Assembly: GCA_035772405.1 (NCBI GenBank)
Contig: JAYKKM010000175.1
Span: 824,501 to 888,500 of the forward strand
DNA: 64,000 nucleotides
From: Chrysogorgia sp. JL179-B06
Taxonomy: Eukaryota > Cnidaria > Anthozoa > Scleralcyonacea > Chrysogorgiidae
Reading direction: 5' to 3'
The notes under the pieces were generated by a model that was given only the letters and a program-made list of their open reading frames with translations, had not been told where the DNA came from and did no database searches. Numbering within the stretch: the stretch's first letter is position 1; every line of letters starts with the position of its first letter. Of the stretch, positions 43,198 through 55,552 are shown one piece after another. The position numbers and the translations under genes are program-made.

Positions 43198-45360
43198 ATG
43201 GCATCAACGAGCTCTGATTCGGTCCAAACAGACCTTGTTTGTGAACTGCTTAGAAAACCGTTTTCGGCTCGAAACATCAACGAAAAAAATCTTCTTGTTG
43301 GACAGCGACCGATGCCGGATCTTGGCCATTCGTTAAAGAATAAAGGTAGGGGCTTCCAGGCAATGTGGTACACAAAGAAGAAATGGCTTTGTGCTAGTGC
43401 ATCCAGGAAAAAACTGTTTTGTTGGCCCTGCCTGTTGTTTTGTCCTGGAACATCTACGACCTGGACCACAATCGGTTATAATAATATGCAAGGTTTCCTC
43501 AGTGATTGTAAGAAGCATGAGAAGGCAAAGTCACGCATGAGTGCGTACAAGACGTGGCAGACTTTTGCACAGACTGAGAGGGTAGATGTGATGCTTTCCC
43601 AGGTAAGAAGAGAGGAAATAAAGCGGCATAATGAACAGGTAAGACAGAATAGAGAAATTTTAAAACTATTAACTGATGCTGTTTTATATTTGTCGAAACA
43701 AGAGCTGGCATTTAGAGGGCACGATGAATCCAGCGATAGCTTGAATAAGGGTAATTATCGAGAGTTTCTTGAATGTTTTGCGAAATTTGATTCCGTTTTC
43801 GAACGCCGTTTCCATGGTAGGTTGACTTCTTCTGAGGTAGGTGCAACTGGTAGTTTTACTGGTGTGTCTTCTGATATACAAAATGATTTGATTTGTTGTA
43901 TCGATTCCATAATTGAAGATCAAATTGTGCAGGAAATAAAAAATTGCACTTTCTGCAGTATACAGATTGATGAAGCAACAGATGTTTCTACAAAAGAGCA
44001 ATTAAGTGTTATTATTCGTTTAGATAGTAATGGTGATATTGTAGAAAGATCCCTGAAATTTGTTGACGTCAGTGCAGATAGAACTGCTGCTTCCATAAGC
44101 AGTGTTGTGAAAGGTATTTTGGATCAGCATTCTGACATCATTAAGAATAAATTAATAATGCAGACTTATGATGGTGCATCTGTAATGGCTGGTCACCTGA
44201 ATGGTGTTCAGGCTCTTATGCGCCAAGAGTATCCTTTTGCTTATTTTGTTCACTGTTCTGCTCACAGGTTGAATCTTGTTTTATGTCAGGCTGTATCATC
44301 TATATCCCCTGTCAAAGTCTTCTTTTCAAATGTTAGCTCTTTTAGCAGTTTTACAAGTGTGAGTTCAAAAAGGAAAGCTCACTTTACATCCCATAACATT
44401 GAAATTCCCAGACCAGGAGATACCAGATGGTACTACAGGTCACGTACCATCAGTGTTATTTGTAACAATTACGACCTGCTTATTGATGTTTTAGAGAAAC
44501 TGAATGATCAACCAACTGGTTGGGATGATTCATCTTTGAATAAGGCTAGTGGGTTACTGCAATATCTCAACAGTTTCTTGTTTTGTTTCCTAGTCATCCT
44601 TTTCCATAATATTTTAGAGCAATCTGCCATACTTTACGCTATTCTTCAAAACAGGGGAACCGATTTCAGTTATGGCATTGGAAAAATTGAAGATTTTAAA
44701 ACTCACCTTTCTAATATTCGAAATGATGGTAAGTATGACAATTGTTATCAGGCTGCTGTTGATATAGTAGGTCCCCCAGTGACAAGATCAGACAAAAGGC
44801 ATAACTATAAGCAACTTTACTTCCAAGTAATTGACACTATAAAAGGAATGCTTGATGAACGTTTCCAAGATCATGAGAGTTTTGAGTTTCTTGATTTAGT
44901 TAATCCAAAGGTTTTCAGGACTTGGGAAGGGGAAGTACCTTCCAACAAAATTGATCTCTTGAAACAAAAGTATGGACTTTTGTTTGACATACCAATGCTT
45001 AAAAACCAGCTTAGTTTTATTTACAGGGACAAAGATTTCCATAAAGAAAGTGCCATGGAAATACTGAAATATATCTTTGAGTTTAATTTACAATCTTGTC
45101 TTCCTGAAGTTGTCAAATTGTTTAAATTGAATGGAGTATCTGCTGTGTCGAGTGCTTCAGTTGAAAGGTCTTTTTCTTGCTTGAAGATGGTGAAAACCTA
45201 CCTTAGAAGTACAATGGGTCAAAACCGGCTAAGTGGTCTTTGTAGAATTTCAATCCACAAAGATATTTTAAAGACTATGGAAGATGCAAATCAGCTGCAT
45301 GAATTGGTACTTGCAAAGTTTGTTGAAAAACCAAGAAGACTTGACTTTCTTTATAAGTAA
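43198..45360 (+). CDS. hAT transposase, ZMYM1-like, intact 720 residues
   Basis: The ATG at 43198 opens an uninterrupted frame. An N-terminal TTF-type zinc finger (KKWLCASASRKKLFCWPC ... CKKHE, residues about 60-115) binds DNA. The RNase-H-like catalytic part shows QIDEATD (about 265) and YDGASVM (about 325), the C-x2-H motif HCSAHRLNLVL (about 355) and DTRW (about 405). The C-terminal dimerisation region contains SASVERSFSCLKMVKTYLRS near residue 660. Length and order are those of the hAT family related to ZMYM1. The protein would cut and paste the surrounding element. No mutation is visible. Confidence 0.93.
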   Translation: MASTSSDSVQTDLVCELLRKPFSARNINEKNLLVGQRPMPDLGHSLKNKGRGFQAMWYTKKKWLCASASRKKLFCWPCLLFCPGTSTTWTTIGYNNMQGFLSDCKKHEKAKSRMSAYKTWQTFAQTERVDVMLSQVRREEIKRHNEQVRQNREILKLLTDAVLYLSKQELAFRGHDESSDSLNKGNYREFLECFAKFDSVFERRFHGRLTSSEVGATGSFTGVSSDIQNDLICCIDSIIEDQIVQEIKNCTFCSIQIDEATDVSTKEQLSVIIRLDSNGDIVERSLKFVDVSADRTAASISSVVKGILDQHSDIIKNKLIMQTYDGASVMAGHLNGVQALMRQEYPFAYFVHCSAHRLNLVLCQAVSSISPVKVFFSNVSSFSSFTSVSSKRKAHFTSHNIEIPRPGDTRWYYRSRTISVICNNYDLLIDVLEKLNDQPTGWDDSSLNKASGLLQYLNSFLFCFLVILFHNILEQSAILYAILQNRGTDFSYGIGKIEDFKTHLSNIRNDGKYDNCYQAAVDIVGPPVTRSDKRHNYKQLYFQVIDTIKGMLDERFQDHESFEFLDLVNPKVFRTWEGEVPSNKIDLLKQKYGLLFDIPMLKNQLSFIYRDKDFHKESAMEILKYIFEFNLQSCLPEVVKLFKLNGVSAVSSASVERSFSCLKMVKTYLRSTMGQNRLSGLCRISIHKDILKTMEDANQLHELVLAKFVEKPRRLDFLYK

Positions 45361-45439
45361 AATTTGAATTTATATAGTTTTACTGAGAATTTGTGTAGCT
45401 GTTTGCACATTTATTATTTTTTGGGTAAGTATAACTGTT

Positions 45440-45534
45440 TACACATTTATATTTTAAATTTAGTCTTACTCTTCCTGTAGTTTAACATAAATATGTTTAC
45501 AGGGGAAAACCCAACTCTTTATGGTGACCCTGTT

Positions 45535-45565
<31 letters not shown>

Positions 45566-47640
45566 TTTAAATTTAGTCTTACTCTTCCTGTAGTTTAACA
45601 TAAATATGTTTACAGGGGAAACCCAACTCTTTATGGTGACCCTGTTTACACATATTTATTTTTGGTCTTACTCTTCCTGTTGTTTAACATAAATATGTTT
45701 ACAGGGGAAAATCCAACTCTTTATGGTGACCCCTTTTACACATATTTATTTTTGGTCTTACTCTTCCTGTTGTTTAACATAAATATGTTTACAGGGGAAA
45801 CCCAACTCTTTATGGTGACCCTGTTTACATATATTTATTTTTGGTCTTACTATTCCTGTTGTTTAACATAAATATGTTTACAGGGGAAAATCCAACTCTT
45901 TATGGTGACCCTGTTTACATATATTTATTTTTGGTCTTACTCTTCCTGTTGTTTAACATAAATATGTTTACAGGGGAAAACCCAACTCTTTATGGTGACC
46001 CTGTTTATATATATATATATATTTATATTTTAAATTTAGTCTTACTCTTCCTGTAGTTTAACATAAATATGTTTACAGGGGAAAACCCAACTCTTTATGG
46101 TGACCCTGTTTATATATATATATATATTTATATTTTAAATTTAGTCTTACTCTTCCTGTAGTTTAACATAAATATGTTTACAGGGGAAACCCAACTCTTT
46201 ATGGTGACCCTGTTTACATATATTTATTTTTGGTCTTACTATTCCTGTTGTTTAACATAAATATGTTTACAGGGGAAAATCCAACTCTTTATGGTGACCC
46301 TGTTTACATATATTTATTTTTGGTCTTAATCTTCCTGTTGTTTAACATAAATATGTTTACAGGGGAAAACCCAACTCTTTATGGTGACCCTGTTTACATA
46401 TATTTATTTTTGGTCTTACTCTTCCTGTTGTTTAACATAAATATGTTTACAGGGGAAAACCCAACTCTTTATGGTGACCCTGTTTATATATATATATATT
46501 TATATTTTAAATTTAATCTTACTCTTCCTGTAGTTTAACATAAATATGTTTACAGGGGAAACCCAACTCTTTATGGTGACCCTGTTTACATATATTTATT
46601 TTTGGTCTTACTCTTCCTGTTGTTTAACATAAATATGTTTACAGGGGAAACCCAACTCTTTATGGTGACCCTGTTTACATATATTTATTTTTGGTCTTAC
46701 TATTCCTGTTGTTTAACATAAATATGTTTACAGGGGAAAATCCAACTCTTTATGGTGACCCTGTTTACATATATTTATTTTTGGTCTTACTCTTCCTGTT
46801 GTTTAACATAAATATGTTTACAGGGGAAAACCCAACTCTTTATGGTGACCCTGTTTATATATATATATATATATTTATATTTTAAATTTAGTCTTACTCT
46901 TCCTGTAGTTTAACATAAATATGTTTACAGGGGAAAACCCAACTCTTTATGGTGACCCTGTTTATATATATATATATATATATATATATTTTAAATTTAG
47001 TCTTACTATTCCTGTAGTTTAACATAAATATGTTTACAGGGGAAACCCAACTCTTTATGGTGACCCTGTTTACATATATTTATTTTTGGTCTTACTCTTC
47101 CTGTTGTTTAACATAAATATGTTTACAGGGGAAACCCAACTCTTTATGGTGACCCTGTTTACATATATTTATTTTTGGTCTTACTATTCATGTTGTTTAA
47201 CATAAATATGTTTACAGGGGAAAATCCAACTCTTTATGGTGACCCTGTTTACATATATTTATTTTTGGTCTTACTCTTCCTGTTGTTTAACATAAATATG
47301 TTTACAGGGGAAAACCCAACTCTTTATGGTGACCCTGTTTATATATATATATATATATTTATATTTTAAATTTAGTCTTACTCTTCCTGTAGTTTAACAT
47401 AAATATGTTTACAGGGGAAACCCAACTCTTTATGGTGACCCTGTTTACATATATTTATTTTTGGTCTTACTATTCCTGTTGTTTAACATAAATATGTTTA
47501 CAGGGGAAAATCCAACTCTTTATGGTGACCCTGTTTACATATATTTATTTTTGGTCTTACTCTTCCTGTTGTTTAACATAAATATGTTTACAGGGGAAAA
47601 CCCAACTCTTTATGGTGACCCTGTTTACACATATTTATAA
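45440..47640. repeat. Minisatellite, about 23 units of 89-110 bp with higher-order structure
   Basis: Each unit contains TTTACAGGGGAAA-CCAACT, CTTTATGGTGACCCTGTTTA and a linker. Linker A reads CATATATTTATTTTTGGTCT; linker B carries a TA run and TTTTAAATTTAG. Order and small variants (AAACCC, AAAATCC, AAAACCC cores) recur as blocks of 3-5 units. Frames through it (INMFTGENPTLYGDP) are by-products. Confidence 0.92.
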
Positions 47641-48073
47641 TTTATCTCACCAAAACTATACTGCTTAAGTCAGCGTGACGTCAAGTTCTGACTAAGTAAC
47701 GGAACCTTCAAAGCAGAGAGTTTTGGTGAGATGGCAGTCATGGAATGTTTACAACCTTGGGGCTTGGACAATAGGAAAATATCTGATTTCAAACATCCTG
47801 ACTGTCCATGTCGGACTCACTGACCATTGCATTAATATGTTGTCAGTGGTTCCTAGGCATGCTGATGAGCTCTGATATAGAGCGAAACAGTCCAAAATAT
47901 GAAATTTTATAAACTTTCTGAGCTGAAAAATCACTGCTCAGAATGCGCGAAATGCCATTTGCGGGAATCTATATTTCAAAATTTTCCGGGGGGGAAAATG
48001 CCCCCGGACCCCCCTAGAAAGCCTCGCGCCTTTGGCGTTCGGATTACTTAATAGCATGACCTCTCATTGGGGA
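47641..48073. other. 3' subterminal region of the hAT element
   Basis: CTCACCAAAACT at 47645 and its complement AGTTTTGGTGAG near 47718 form a small inverted repeat. A G-rich GGGGGGGAAAATGCCCCCGG sequence lies near 47990. No gene. Confidence 0.6.
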
Positions 48074-48088
48074 CTAGCTTCGCCACTG

Positions 48089-48676
48089 AGTGAAACTGCT
48101 GTACTTTGCACAATGATGAATAAATTCTTCGACTGTGCAAATGTACGCTCTCTGACAGAGCACAAGTACAAGATTAATGATGATGTCAAACCATATCGAC
48201 ATTCTGGTGATGAACGGTTATTGTGGTTAACTGAAGTTTTTTTACCTTACTTTGAAAGCTGGAAAAGCAGTATTGCAGGACGAGGCAAGTCCTTTTCACC
48301 TCAGCAACAAGCAAAAATATTCATATCTTGGCAAACATATGAAAGTCTCAAGATGGCATCATACTCAATGATTGAAGTAGTGAAGTTCTTATTGGATGAA
48401 GGATTTGAGTTTGTTCTAACTGAAAGGTTTTGCCAAGATGTTGTTGAGGAATACTTTGGTTATCAACGAGGGATTGGTGGCAGGTCAGACAACCCTAATT
48501 TATTTGAGTTTGGCTACAATACCAATGCCCTCGCCATTCAAAGAAAAATTCTACCTGCTGTTCAAGGTAATGTTGCTGGACGGCATTCAAACAAGCGGAA
48601 GATATATGTTGAGGTAGATGATACTCCGTTAAAAGCTAGAAAGTCGAAGAAAAGTCTATTCAGCGAGTCGGATTAG
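48089..48676 (+). pseudogene. P-element-like transposase, C-terminal part
   Basis: After the hAT insertion the P-type transposase resumes: MMNKFFDCANVRS, then DERLLWLTEVFLPYFESWK, FISWQTYESLKM, FVLTERFCQDVVEEYFGYQR and NPNLFEFGYNTNALAIQRK, ending with a basic tail at 48676. It is 1 base out of frame with the left part, so the gene carried a small indel as well as the insertion. Bases 48677-49040 are non-coding. Confidence 0.8.
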
Positions 48677-49038
48677 AAGAAGGTAGAAAATGGGCTTAAG
48701 TTAATAATTTTTTGCCAATAAAAAAGTTGTAAGATAAGCAAGGGTACACATACAGAAATGTTATACATCTTGCTTGTTAACAACGGGTTGTAATAATGGT
48801 ATTAAGCCATCAAGCTGCTACAAGTGTGTTTGTAGTAACTTATTTATACAATACATTGAAAATTGGAGTATGTACATGTACTACAAAATTTAAATGTATT
48901 CATACATGTACTGTATCGGTTTAACTGAACAGAATATAATCAAACTGATCCATGTATGTAACAATTTACATGGTTTTATATTTGTAGAATAATATATTGA
49001 TTATAACAGACAGCTAAATCATAGAATTTAAATCCTGC

Positions 49039-49197
<159 letters not shown>

Positions 49198-49405
49198 TAG
49201 ATTTTATAACAATTGATTTTGCTTCAAGGATTGACACAAAACTGATAACTAGTTATAGAAACAGAAAATTATAATACATCTATATGTTATGTACATGCTA
49301 TTTACATGCATTATGTTCAGAGTTCAATAGTCATCCAGAGAAGAAATTATTATGTTGTTAATATTATTTTAAAGTCATGCGAAACAAAATACAACTTGAC
49401 TACAT

Positions 49406-50731
49406 TTAACTTGTGTCTTTGTATCTTTCTTTCCCCTTTATTTCCTTTCTTAGTGCTTTCTTTTTATTCTCTTTTTGTTCTAATTTATATTTTTGTAAAA
49501 CATCTTTAGAATATGAAAATGTACGTACTTTTAGATAGAACCTAAGAAGCTCTAGCAGAAAAACCATTGCTCTTTGTTTATTTATCCTCATGCTACACTC
49601 ATCAACTAACATTGTCCAGTAGGATCTTAGATGTGAATCTTTTAAAAGTTTTTCCACAATCTGATTACAGTTCACTTTATGACAAAGTCCATCACTCTCT
49701 GTGGCAAGTCTAAACTTCATTTATGTGGTAAACAATATTTTAACTAAATACTCTTTCGGGTACCAGAGTCCGCCCCTGTCTTTATCAAAGTGTATTCATT
49801 TCTCGTTGCCATTTCTTTGTAGTGAATTAAGTAAAACAATAAATTCTTCCGTTTCTGGAGAGTTTTGTTGATTGGCGGAATGTTTTTTACATTTTTCAAA
49901 CAAATTTCTGATGACATAGCCAGTCAAATAATTTAGAGGGCCTCGCTCGCAATCCTTTATTGACGCTTGACGAGAACAACGTTTCAACGGTGTTTTCTCA
50001 GACACAGACTTTGAAAAGGACAAGATTTTATCTCCAAGGTACGTCATGACAACCTTGCTTACCTCATCTGTACAATATGAAGATCGCAAGAGAACTGAAC
50101 CATAACATTTTTGGTAATAACGTTCAGCATCACCTTTCTTCAAGACATTTATTAAAAGCTCGATAATTTCTTTGTATAAATCGTCATCCTCGGAGCATAC
50201 AAATTGTGCAGAGTTCTTTAGTGATGTACTAAACTTCTCTGGATATAGACTACTCTTCGCAACATCTCCTTTCGCTTCTTCGACAAAGGTTGAAAGTTTT
50301 TCACAGGTCAAGTTTTCTCTTGCCATTTTTCCAGAATCTGGTTCTGAGTTATTCGGGGTTTCTTGATGCTTCTTTCGTGTGTGAAGTGTCAGTCCACCTT
50401 TGGACTTACAAACTTTATTGCATGGTAATGCATACATAACCGTTTACGCTTTCTTGAATCTAAAAATACAGAAATGCAATGAAAACATAGTAATTAATAT
50501 AAAAGCATTTACTTCGATAGTGTCACCACATGAAAATCGAATCAAGTTAATAAAAAATTATGTACATACATCAGCGATTATAAACTCCATTTCATGATCG
50601 ATTTCAACAACATTTTCATCTGCTAAGTTTAAACTAAACAATAATCGCTCTTCGTCACCAGTTTCGTCAAGATTATCCTCGAAAAGCTCGAATGAAGTCA
50701 ATAAAGCTTCGGCTTCCCCAACATCTGCCAT
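49406..50731 (-). pseudogene. C2H2-finger gene of a repeated invertebrate family, with intron
   Basis: Exon 1 (50731-50570) has an ATG and 54 codons of acidic sequence (MADVGEAEALLTSFELFEDN) and ends at a GTATGT donor. The next coding part (50437-49796) has a finger-like CNKVCKSKGGLTLHTRKKH and later GPLNYLTGYVIRNLFEKCKK. A further frame (49720-49406) holds GLCHKVNCNQIVEKLL and a very basic end. Related genes recur in cnidarian genomes beside the type at 50.9-52.7 kb, in my recollection. The acceptor and at least one frame do not join cleanly, so this copy is probably broken. Function unknown. Confidence 0.55.
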
Positions 50732-50869
50732 ATTGTTTATCTAAAGCGTGCACCTACACATCATTATTAATCACGTGACAAGCGCCCTCAGCTTATCGTC
50801 AGGCGAGCTCTGAATCCCTTTGATCCATGCCGCGTTTCCAGACACTGTTTTTCAGGGACTATGGTCAGG

Positions 50870-52691
50870 TTATGAGTGGCATCCAGAAATGTTTCGGTTG
50901 GGATTTTCAGGTGGTGTACATGTATCAGGTACTGGTAGCTTTATCATTTCAGCTTTGGAATAAATATCCTCTATATAATATTCATAGGAGCTAAGGATAT
51001 CGACTACATCACCATAATTCTTTTCATCTTTCATTAATATTGGCAATGGGACAACCAATGATTTCCTTGACATTTCATTTTGGTAGGCATGACTGGTCAA
51101 TATGTGTTGGAACAACACTCTTGAAAATGCTGAAGGCTTTTAGAAATAGTTGCTTTATATAAATCAATGTATATAAATATTTATAATACTTTATAATAAA
51201 GGATATGCATACATAGTACCTTGCAACAAGATGCAAGATTATGGGAGGTACATGTACATGTATTTCAAAATGTGTTTGAGTAATATCTTATAAGAATGTT
51301 GCAATTAGATCATATCTTATCAATGATTTTCACAAAGGGATAGCAGCAGCAGATTAGTATTTTATATGTACATGATCCTATACATTTCAGTTGCAGCACA
51401 GCATTATGTAAAATATTTATAAATATATATATTCAGTAACATGCAATCAATAAAGTAGTGTTCTCTTACTGTACATGTTTCTTTGCATTACCTTCTGTCA
51501 TAAGCAAGGTATTTATCCTTTGTACAAGACTGAGTTCATGGTTGCGTTGCATCATTAAAATAGCATAAGCCATGCCAATGGATGGTTGAAGATCTTCTTG
51601 TGTTTTACCTGTTTTCCGTTATCTGTAACAGCATAAAACATACTCAAAAGGAATGGACATCGACATCGAATCTCCTCCAAAATGTTCAGCCGATTGAATT
51701 CCACCATTTCCTGAAACCCTTTGTTTCTTAAAATTGATGGCTTAGTCTTTGAACAAAGGTCTATACATCGCTGATCAACTTCCTTCAATAACATCTCTTC
51801 ACAGTAGTTTTTCACCTCCTTGATAGACATAACGCATTGGCCAATATGCGAAGGAATTCCAAAAGTAACTGCTGCTTGTAGCTTTCTTATCTGAGCTGGA
51901 TTGATGGGCAATCCACTTGAAGTAGGTGTCTATAATGATTCAGGGAAAGTTAAATTATTGTAATTCAAATACATTGCAAGGAAATTTTGCACAGCTTTTT
52001 ATATTTTAATATTATTTGTTTTAAAGTAATTATAATCAGATTAACCAATAAATTGTTCCCTATTTTGTTTAACTGAATTACAATTAAATTTGCCAGTACT
52101 TACATTGGTGTTATCAAAGTCAGATATAATGGGCATGTATCGAACATTACAACCTGATTCAACTGTCACAGATTGAAATGGAATGTTGTAAACAATAGTA
52201 CTTTGAGAATAATCTGGCGGAAAAGTAATCATGCACTGTTCTTCTGAAGAATTTTCCAACTCTGTTTTATAATTTCCAGTTATAATATTTCTGCGTTTAC
52301 ATGTTCGTTGTGGCAATACAACTTCAGGGTTGGTGCTTTTATCTGGAGTCGCCATCCTACATCTTTTTATAGAAACATTAGATTTTAGGCGCTCTTGTGT
52401 ATTTTGTACAAGACTTTTAAACTCGACAAAGGTGATAATTCTTTTTTCGCAGGTTCGGCATATTACATGGGGAAATTGGTCGTCCTCACAAATATGAACA
52501 TCGAGTGTTTAGTTCACTAATTTTACCAGATCTTTCTTTACATCTGGCTTATGAAATACATTGATCGTCCTCTTATTCGCACTTCCACAAAGACGACAAA
52601 TATCCAATATTAAGGGTTCCTTCTGATATCGTTTAGTTGGTGTTTCAGGTTCATTATCACTGCACAATTTCAATATCGACAAATAATTCAA
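50870..52691 (-). pseudogene. Zinc-finger (ZAD-like) gene with two introns, truncated
   Basis: Exon 1 (52691-52104) carries a four-Cys module, ICRLCGSANKR and ICRTCEKRI, interrupted by a TAA at 52507-52509, and ends at GTAAGT. Exon 2 (51929-51492) joins in phase after TTATAG and encodes LPINPAQIRKLQAAVTFGIP and a helical region, with one 1-base slip near 51610; it ends at GTAATG. Exon 3 starts at 51129 after CTTCAG and joins the split Ala codon correctly, then reads ILTSHAYQNEMSRKSLVVPL. It stops at 50870, short of related proteins. A repeated family of unknown function. Confidence 0.6.
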
Positions 52692-52774
52692 TTAAATGCT
52701 ACAACCAATCAACGGCAATTTTGGCCCAGCCTTTGCCAGGGCCTTCGCTCGCCTCGCCCGCCATCTTGCCTCGC

Positions 52775-52803
52775 ACCACCAAGGCCCTGGGGACGAGGTT
52801 GGA
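52775..52803. mobile_element. Transposon terminus of the CCTGGGGACGAGGTTG type
   Basis: AAGGCCCTGGGGACGAGGTT is a terminus I associate with DNA transposons in cnidarians. It lies just beyond the zinc-finger gene and may be the end of the element carrying it; the partner end was not found. Confidence 0.5.
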
Positions 52804-54390
52804 TTTAACTGTTATATGTCGCGTTGCTATGTGCGTTGCTAGGAAAACACGTTGGCGATTTTAGCGATGAAAATGTACTCAACGTTACAGTTAAAACATT
52901 CTGTTGTGTTAGTACCTTGATTAACCTTGTATCCAAGTATTCTATGACTTCCTTTTGTGATTTAAACTACTTAAAATACGTCAAAACGACAAAATCTACG
53001 CGAGGAACACGTTAGGTTATGCTTTATTGACCGGTTATAATGACACAGATTTTGAGCTCAATCAGACAGCATGTTGTCATTCATTTACTTCCTATTCTGT
53101 CAACTTAATGCCCATGAGTTCGTAGTCTTCTCGAGATAGCGTTCCCTGACGTACCGTGTGGTGCGATATCTGGTAAAAGGGACCCCCCGATTGTTCGTAT
53201 ATCAAGAGCTGTTTAGCCACTCCTCCTAATCTCTATATACGCATATCTAGCAACTGATTGAACACGACTTCGTCTTGTCTATACTTAACCGAATATAACT
53301 TTTAGCGAATATAACAAAAAAGTTCCAAAATTAAGCAATCATATTCTACCTTGAAAGAGTCTGATCTATCAAGTAGTCCTCCCTAAATTTAGCACACATA
53401 TCGCCCAGGGTTTAAAATATTTCCAAATTGTCTGTACGTTGTGGCGGTTCAACCGTGGTTATCTGTTAAACAAACAGCTGAAGATATTTGTTATTTTAAT
53501 ATCTGTTCATGATGAGAATGGAAAACAAATTTACGACGGGAGAAATTTTGTTTAAGCAAAATAATACAAATAACGACATGGTGCCTGATAAATTTCAAAA
53601 ATAATTAAATTTTTTAAACTTAAGTGATCGCAAGTGATTGGTTTAAGTATAAGTGCTAGTTGATAGAGCGTCATACAAGTTTTGTTACCAAAAATGGAAG
53701 TAACCTTTTCTGTACTTGACATTGTCTTAGAGTTTGTAAGTATGCTAATTCGGTTATTGCTATAGTTATTGGTTCATCTACCCTAAAGCTAAGAGTTGGC
53801 TTGTTGATTATCAGAATTCGACATGCCTTTAAGTCTTGGTTGAGTATTAATTATCTCAACCGCCACTTGAGTCCTTTTTGAGTATTAATTATCTGAACCG
53901 CCACTTGAGTTGTTAAATGAAAATGTTAATAACTTTCAAGTTGAAATGGTGTTTCCTGATTAATAATATTAGCGGGATGTTGAGAATATTTAAGATTTGC
54001 AAACCTTTGCCGGATGTGCCTATCGATGCAGAAATTTGTCCGTGTTTTATATTCAAGGAAACACATCCATTTTTTAATTGTATTTGTTGCTGAATGTGAT
54101 GTACTCAAACACAACTCTGATCTTGTTTATGTTTGTTAACGAGTGATTTATTTATTTGATATTCTATGTAGTTGAAAATAACATAATTAAAATTGTGGTC
54201 TAAACACAATTATTAAAGTTTAGCCAATTACAAAACTATGCATACAGTCTAACAATTAACACCGCAATCCTTTCCCGTTATAGCATTTACAAACTCTATT
54301 TCTTCCATGCCATACATAAAGTCTCGAAACTGATTGAAAATGCATGACTTTATTTTGTATTTAACGTCTTTTACCGAATGTAACAAAAAA
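52804..54390. other. Non-coding stretch
   Basis: No gene seen. TACCTTGAAAGAGTCTGATC at about 53350 and a TGTAACAAAAAAG phrase at 54375 are relatives of the start of the following tandem unit. TGAGTATTAATTATC with ACCGCCACTTGAGT is repeated at 53840-53910. Confidence 0.55.
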
Positions 54391-55530
54391 GGTTTGAAAG
54401 AGTCTGATCCAGGGGCACCGGAGCAGTCTGGATATTGGGGGGGCGAAAAAATATAGGATGGTCCGGAGGCATGCATGCGCCCACTGAAAGTTTTTGAATT
54501 TGTAAGTCTCGGAAACACCATTTCCTGCATTTTGAGAAAGATTTTAAGAGGTATCTACTAGTAAAGGTTATAAATCACACAATTTCACAACTGCGCAGTT
54601 ATATTTCATGCACCTTATGGCACAAAATGTAAATGTCAGTTAAAAATATCAACAAAAATGTGTAGGATTACTATGATATTATATATTATACCAAAAATAA
54701 CAAAGATGTACTACATTCTTTTCTAATCTTAAAGTACCCATAACCTCAAAATGTTTTATTGTCTTGTTTGGAAGAACTTTTAAAATGATAAAGTAACTTC
54801 TTTTGAAGATTTTCGTTTCTTTGCTTTCTTTTTTAGATATGTCAGTTTGTTTGATATGCAAATGTCTGGAATTTCGTCAACATGCATAATAATGACTTAT
54901 TGGAGAAATGTGCGTATCTCTTTCATTCTCGAACGAAATCCTTTAAAATCAAGACGTTTGGTGTTGTGGGAGAAACGCACACACGGGTTATTCACACTTT
55001 AGTGTTTTTATTTCATGAACGCAAAGATATATAACATTCTCTGATAACTCATTATGCATGTGTGACGAAATTCCAGATATTTGCATATCAAACAAACTGA
55101 AATATCTCAAAAAGAAAGCAAATAAGTGAACTTCTTCAAAAGAAGTTACTTTATCATTTTAAAAGTTCTTCCAAATAAGACAATAAAACATTTTGAGGTT
55201 AGGGGTACTTTTGAAAGATACCAAAAAACTCTGTCAGGTTTCACTGCTTTCGTTTCATAATTTCCACTTTAATAAAAACAAGATGCCCGCTAGGCGTTAA
55301 TGTGCAGTTGGAATATTGAAGACTACAATGTAACAAGCTAAACAATTTGAAGAAACATTATTTCTTCCCAAAACCATTTTGAACCAGAAACATATTTATA
55401 ATTTTAGTGCATTTATAATTTGAGCATGCTCGCCTCATTTAGGGACCGGTCATTATTTATGCATACACTGGGTCGGGTAAAATTGACCCTTAGGTCATGA
55501 AATATTTTGCCCTCATTTATACGGTTAAAA
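54391..55530. repeat. Tandem duplication, first unit (about 1.16 kb)
   Basis: Begins TTTGAAAGAGTCTGATCCAG, offset by 1,162 bases from the second unit. It starts with a hAT-like CAGGGGCACCG end. It contains a fold-back: AACCTCAAAATGTTTTATTG (about 54745) pairs with CAATAAAACATTTTGAGGTT (about 55180), with arms of roughly 180 bp. Confidence 0.88.
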
Positions 55531-55552
55531 ATTTATCAATCGCATATATTCT

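Larger units (their letters stand above)
42716..48088 (+). mobile_element. hAT DNA transposon, 5,373 bp, structurally complete
   Basis: The 15-bp terminal repeats CAGTAGCGAAGCTAG (42716-42730) and CAGTGGCGAAGCTAG (complement of 48074-48088) differ at one base. The 8-bp target duplication AGTGAAAC (42708-42715 and 48089-48096) is perfect. GGTCATGCT / AGCATGACC motifs are repeated near both ends (42735-42760, 42990-43130, 48052) and may bind the transposase. Intact transposase plus perfect duplication point to a recent insertion, perhaps still competent. Confidence 0.93.

Noticed and set aside
45662..47369. Frames encoding repeated INMFTGENPTLYGDP units as a repeat protein
   Set aside because: The frame is lost whenever a unit has one A fewer or linker B; units follow DNA, not codon, periodicity.
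45440..47640. CRISPR-like array of regular repeats
   Set aside because: Linkers are themselves repeated, the units are 89-110 bp, and the setting is an animal hAT transposon.
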